Of a DNA stretch of 32,116 nt, positions 29,317 through 32,116 are shown one piece after another. The notes under the pieces are model-generated. The model had not been told where the DNA came from and searched no databases. It worked only from the letters and a program-made list of their open reading frames with translations. Origin of the DNA: Chloroflexota bacterium (GTDB taxonomy: Bacteria; Chloroflexota; UBA6077); contig JAJZQR010000021.1 of the NCBI GenBank assembly GCA_021806765.1, positions 1-32,116 on the forward strand, written 5' to 3'. Within the stretch, counting starts at the first letter, position 1; the number at the start of each line of letters is the position of its first letter. A program made the translations under genes and the position numbers.

Positions 29317-30076
29317 GTGCGTCCGGCACGGGCGCGGACTTGGAGGTGAGAGACCTCTACGGTGGAGGCAGCACCTAACCGTTAGCTAAGAGCAAGGGCG
29401 TCACCGTGAGGTGGGGTCTGGAGGAAGCTGGAGGCAAAGCTGCGAGCCGATGGACAAGAACCGCGTAGGAGGCGGGGTCGTCCTGGGCGAGCCTGCAATC
29501 TGAGGCGAAGCCCGATGCTGTCCGGATGGCGGCTACGTATACGCGGCGGTTGCGCAGCGAAGGTCCGCGACCTTACCCGGGGAGACCTGCTCTGGTGCCG
29601 AAGAGGCGAGCCGAACCGAGAGGGGAGGTAAGCTGGGGCAGGGGTCAGCCGAGGAGGCCTCGCGATGGAGGAGCGCATCCGGCGGCTGCGGACAAAGCTG
29701 CTGGGCTGGGTGGGCTACTTTGCGTTGGCAGACACGGCGAGTGTGTTTGGAAGGCTGGATGAGTGGCTGAGGCGACGGCTTCGGATGGTGTACTGGCGGC
29801 AGTGGAAGCGAGGGCGAACGCGACGCCGAAACCTGAGGGCGCTGGGGATGCCGGGGTGGATGGGCCGAATGGTGATCTCACGAAAAGGACCCTGGCGCAA
29901 CGCGGGAAGCCCGCCGATGCAAGCCGTACTAACGAACGACTACTGGTCCAAGTTAGGGCTGGTGAGCCTGGCGGGGCAGTACCGCGCTATCCGGAATGAA
30001 TGGCGAACCGCCGGATGCGGACCCGCATGTCCGGCGGTGTGAGAGGAGGGTAGGGCAACCTACCCTCCTACTCGAT
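29317..30076 (+). mobile_element. group IIC intron with internally deleted ORF
   Basis: The 5' end GTGCGTCCGGCA and conserved domain I blocks (CACCTAACCGTTAGCTAAGA, GGGCGTCACCGTGAGG, GAAGCTGGAGGCAAAGC) match bacterial group II introns. Domain V is 30005-30040 (GAACCGCCGG ... CCGGCGGTGT). Domain VI is the perfect 11-bp stem AGGAGGGTAGG/CCTACCCTCCT, and the 3' end is CTACTCGAT, as in class C introns. At 760 bases it is less than half of a full intron (about 1.8-2 kb): the reverse transcriptase part is gone. The 5' region runs to about 29660 (GGGGTCAGCCGAGG) and then jumps to the maturase end. It may still splice with help in trans. Confidence 0.88.
29665..30042 (+). pseudogene. remnant of group II intron reverse transcriptase/maturase (C-terminal part)
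   Basis: 125 codons with the thumb/domain X end: MEERIRRLRTKLLGWVGYFA, DEWLRRRLRMVYWRQWKRGR, SRKGPWRNAGSPPMQAVLTN, YWSKLGLVSL. A full protein is about 420 aa; fingers, palm and the YADD site are missing. The end runs into domain V, as in intact introns. Confidence 0.85.
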
Positions 30077-30116
30077 CTTCAGGGAATCCACAGCACACTT
30101 TCCCGCGTTAAGGTTC

Positions 30117-30122
30117 TATAAT
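30117..30122 (+). promoter_or_regulatory. possible -10 box of the deacylase gene
   Basis: TATAAT 41 bases after the intron end and 107 bases before the GTG. No convincing -35 at the right spacing. The remaining leader shows nothing else. Confidence 0.4.
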
Positions 30123-30229
30123 GCAGCCTGGCACCGGGGTTGGCGCCGTGGATGAGGAACCCATGCTTCCCGGAGTGAATCCGTTGGGGTCGCTCCGATT
30201 TCGCGGTGAGGGAAGAAAGGAGAGGCAAG

Positions 30230-31825
30230 GTGTTCGACTGGCGGATTCGTCAGGCCAGGATCCTGGATGGCTCGGGAACTCCGTGGTTCCGGGGAGATGT
30301 AGGGATCAGCGATGGTCGCATCGTCGCCGTGGGCGACCTGACCGAAGTCGCTGCCAAACGGGAGCTTGATGCGAGCGGTCTGTGTCTGGCCCCCGGGTTT
30401 ATCGACGTTCACACCCATTCGGACTTTTCTCTGCTCCGTTTCCCTCGCGGTGAGAGCCGGATTTCCCAGGGTGTTACTACCGAGGTTGGGGGTAATTGCG
30501 GCCTCGCCCCGTTCCCTGTGGATCCGGTGCGGCTCGACCTGTTGCGACAGTCCACCTCCTTTATGGCGGCTACCCTCTCCTGGGAGTGGAGATCCGCTAA
30601 CGATTTTGTTCGGTTTCTCGAGGGCTTACCGCTGAGCCACAACCTGATGCTGCTCGCTGGCCATGGCGCTATTCGGACTGCCGTCATGGGGTTCGAGCGT
30701 AGGCCGCCCACGGCTGAGGAGTTGGAGGGGATGAAGCGGCTGGTCGCGGAGGCGATGGAAGCCGGCGCGGCCGGACTCTCCTCGGGGTTGATCTACGCCC
30801 CGGGTAGCTTCGCTCAGACGGACGAGTTGGTAGAGCTGTGCAAGGTGGTGTGTCGGTATGGAGGGCTCTACACGACTCACATGAGGAACGAGTCCGACCG
30901 ATTGCTGGAGTCGGTTAGGGAGGCCCTCACCATCGGACGGCAGGCGAGTGTGCCGGTGCAGATATCCCACCACAAGGCTGTGGGAGATCGCAATTGGGGA
31001 CGGGTGCGAGATAGCCTGGCCCTGGTTGACGAGGCCCGTCGCGCGGGCCAGGATGTGACCCTCGACCAGTACCCCTATACGGGGGCCAGCACCACCTTCA
31101 CCGCGATGATCCCAGAGTGGGCTATGGAAGGGGGTGTGGCCGCGCTCCTTGAGCGGCTGCAGGACCCGAGCCTTCGGGATCGCATCGCGGTGGAAACCGA
31201 ACAGAAGAGCCCCTACGGATGGGACCGGGTAGTGGTGGCGGCGGTTCGGAAGCCGGAGCACAGCCGGTACGAGGGTCTCAACATCGAGGATATGGGGAAG
31301 CTTCAGGGTGTGGATCCCGTCCTGGCGGCGCTGGATCTGCTGGAGGCCGAGGAGGGTCCCTTCTCCATCATACGGTTTGGGGCCTGTGAGGAGGACGTGG
31401 AGTACGTCATGCGGCACCCCCAGGTGATGGTGGGGAGCGACGGCTACTCCATCTCTCCGGCCCTGGGAGCGAAGCCGCACCCCCGAAACTACGGGACCTT
31501 CCCCCGGGTGCTGGGGCGATACGCGAGGGAGAAGGGGATCATGTCTCTGGAAGAGGCAGTGCGGAAAATGACTTCGCTGCCGGCCCAGCGCTTCGGGCTG
31601 CGAGACAGGGGTCTCGTCCGCCCGGGCCAGGTGGCCGACCTGGTGCTGTTCGACCCTGCGTCCGTGGCGGATACCGCCACCTATGCGGAGCCTCATCAGT
31701 ATGCCGCGGGGATTCAGTGGACCATGGTTGCCGGTGAGATGGTGTGGCAGGAGGGCAAGGACACCGGCGCCGTCGTCGGGAAGGTGCTGAGGGCCGGGTC
31801 GGAGCGGAGTGCCGGCGCGCCGTAA
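30230..31825 (+). CDS. N-acyl-D-amino-acid deacylase (D-aminoacylase family)
   Basis: 531 aa, GTG 30230 with AAAGGAGAGG 5-9 bases upstream. Amidohydrolase superfamily: N-terminal beta part (IRQARILDGSGTPWFRGDVG), metal-binding HTHSD in APGFIDVHTHSD, GNCG, GLSSGLIYAPG, THMRNES, VQISHHKAVG, GSDGYSISP (Asp ligand) and C-terminal RPGQVADLVLFDP. These match D-aminoacylases, zinc enzymes that release D-amino acids from N-acyl forms; dihydroorotase- or hydantoinase-like substrates are an alternative. Length is typical. Transcribed alone after the intron. Confidence 0.9.
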   Translation: MFDWRIRQARILDGSGTPWFRGDVGISDGRIVAVGDLTEVAAKRELDASGLCLAPGFIDVHTHSDFSLLRFPRGESRISQGVTTEVGGNCGLAPFPVDPVRLDLLRQSTSFMAATLSWEWRSANDFVRFLEGLPLSHNLMLLAGHGAIRTAVMGFERRPPTAEELEGMKRLVAEAMEAGAAGLSSGLIYAPGSFAQTDELVELCKVVCRYGGLYTTHMRNESDRLLESVREALTIGRQASVPVQISHHKAVGDRNWGRVRDSLALVDEARRAGQDVTLDQYPYTGASTTFTAMIPEWAMEGGVAALLERLQDPSLRDRIAVETEQKSPYGWDRVVVAAVRKPEHSRYEGLNIEDMGKLQGVDPVLAALDLLEAEEGPFSIIRFGACEEDVEYVMRHPQVMVGSDGYSISPALGAKPHPRNYGTFPRVLGRYAREKGIMSLEEAVRKMTSLPAQRFGLRDRGLVRPGQVADLVLFDPASVADTATYAEPHQYAAGIQWTMVAGEMVWQEGKDTGAVVGKVLRAGSERSAGAP

Positions 31826-32116
31826 GCGGTCGGGGTTGTTGTTGGGGGCCCGGGCGTCCCGGCCGCCGTTCGTAGACGGAGTCCTAAGACGTGCGGGCAA
31901 GAGGCCCGCGCTCCCAGCGACGCGGTGGTGCCCTCCCAGATGTCTGCCGGCGCCCCAGAGCCTTCGTGCCGTGCGCAGCTACTTCGCACTGTTACTGCTC
32001 AGCGATTATGACCGCTAATTGCTCAGGGAAAATGTCCGTTTGGAGTCGGGGGCTCTGCCCCCGAACCCCTGGAGTTTTCAAGGCATGGGGGGATAGCTCT
32101 GGATATCCTGGGGAGA
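31826..32116. repeat. intergenic hairpin repeats, no gene seen
   Basis: Contains GGGCCCGGGCGTCCCGGCCG-type DNA, GCGGGCAAGAGGCCCGC (31894-31910), and a 6-bp hairpin GGGGGCTCTGCCCCC (about 32057-32071) followed by GAACCCC, similar in style to the GGGCGGGACGCCCGCC unit inside the helicase gene (3285-3300). Likely dispersed intergenic repeats of this genome. No supportable ORF. Confidence 0.45.

Noticed and set aside
31980..32116. Possible insertion sequence end near GCTCAGGGAAAATGTCCG
   Set aside because: No transposase, no inverted partner within the window.

Overview
The window is high-GC bacterial chromosome. Runs from the left: the 3' end of a 23S rRNA gene, 5S rRNA, initiator tRNA-Met and tRNA-Glu(UUC), then an SKI2/HelY-type helicase gene. 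GTG and TTG starts are common, and there is a short CysS/MshC-like synthetase and an N-acyl-D-amino-acid deacylase. This fits a Chloroflexota- or actinobacterium-like host, but the sequence alone does not fix the phylum.

The centre (about 3814 to 25653, 21.84 kb) is an integrated mobile element whose two ends can be read directly. A large serine recombinase lies at its right edge. Its attachment site lies inside the host helicase gene. The right flank keeps the displaced first 93 codons of the host helicase. The left end of the element carries a homologous replacement 5' end, with promoter, start codon and Walker A, fused in frame to the rest of the host gene. Joining the two host halves at a shared GA dinucleotide restores an in-frame gene. 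Joining the two element halves gives an attP with 19-bp inverted arms placed symmetrically around GA.

Element layout: (i) 4.2-8.5 kb, an unknown 334-aa protein, iteron-like repeats, a ribbon-helix-helix protein, a primase-helicase and small partners; (ii) 8.5-12.5 kb, an excisionase-like protein and a short siphovirus-like tail block (tail chaperone pair with a -1 slippery site, tape measure, Dit-like protein) with no capsid, portal or terminase anywhere in the element; (iii) 12.8-16 kb, an HTH protein and two minus-strand lipoproteins, one with two haem-binding CxxCH motifs; (iv) 16.4-17.1 kb, a RelE/XRE toxin-antitoxin pair; (v) 17.2-21.0 kb, a minus-strand operon with a Cys-rich protein, a stand-alone M41 peptidase, a tyrosine recombinase, a membrane protein, an unknown protein and a CoiA-like nuclease; (vi) 21.3-23.6 kb, repeated excisionase-like and helical small genes and an S24 domain with Cys in place of Ser; (vii) the serine recombinase. 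A 42-bp AT-cored repeat occurs once inside the primase gene and once, inverted, before the serine recombinase, and looks like a replication or regulatory site.

Right of the element the host resumes: a small conserved-looking gene, a cysS-like gene, a second tRNA-Glu with a probable one-base deletion, a three-gene Zn-ribbon/HicA/HicB operon lying between two copies of a terminator, a group IIC intron that has lost most of its reverse transcriptase and sits directly after the second terminator copy, and the deacylase gene. The last 290 bases hold only hairpin-type intergenic sequence.
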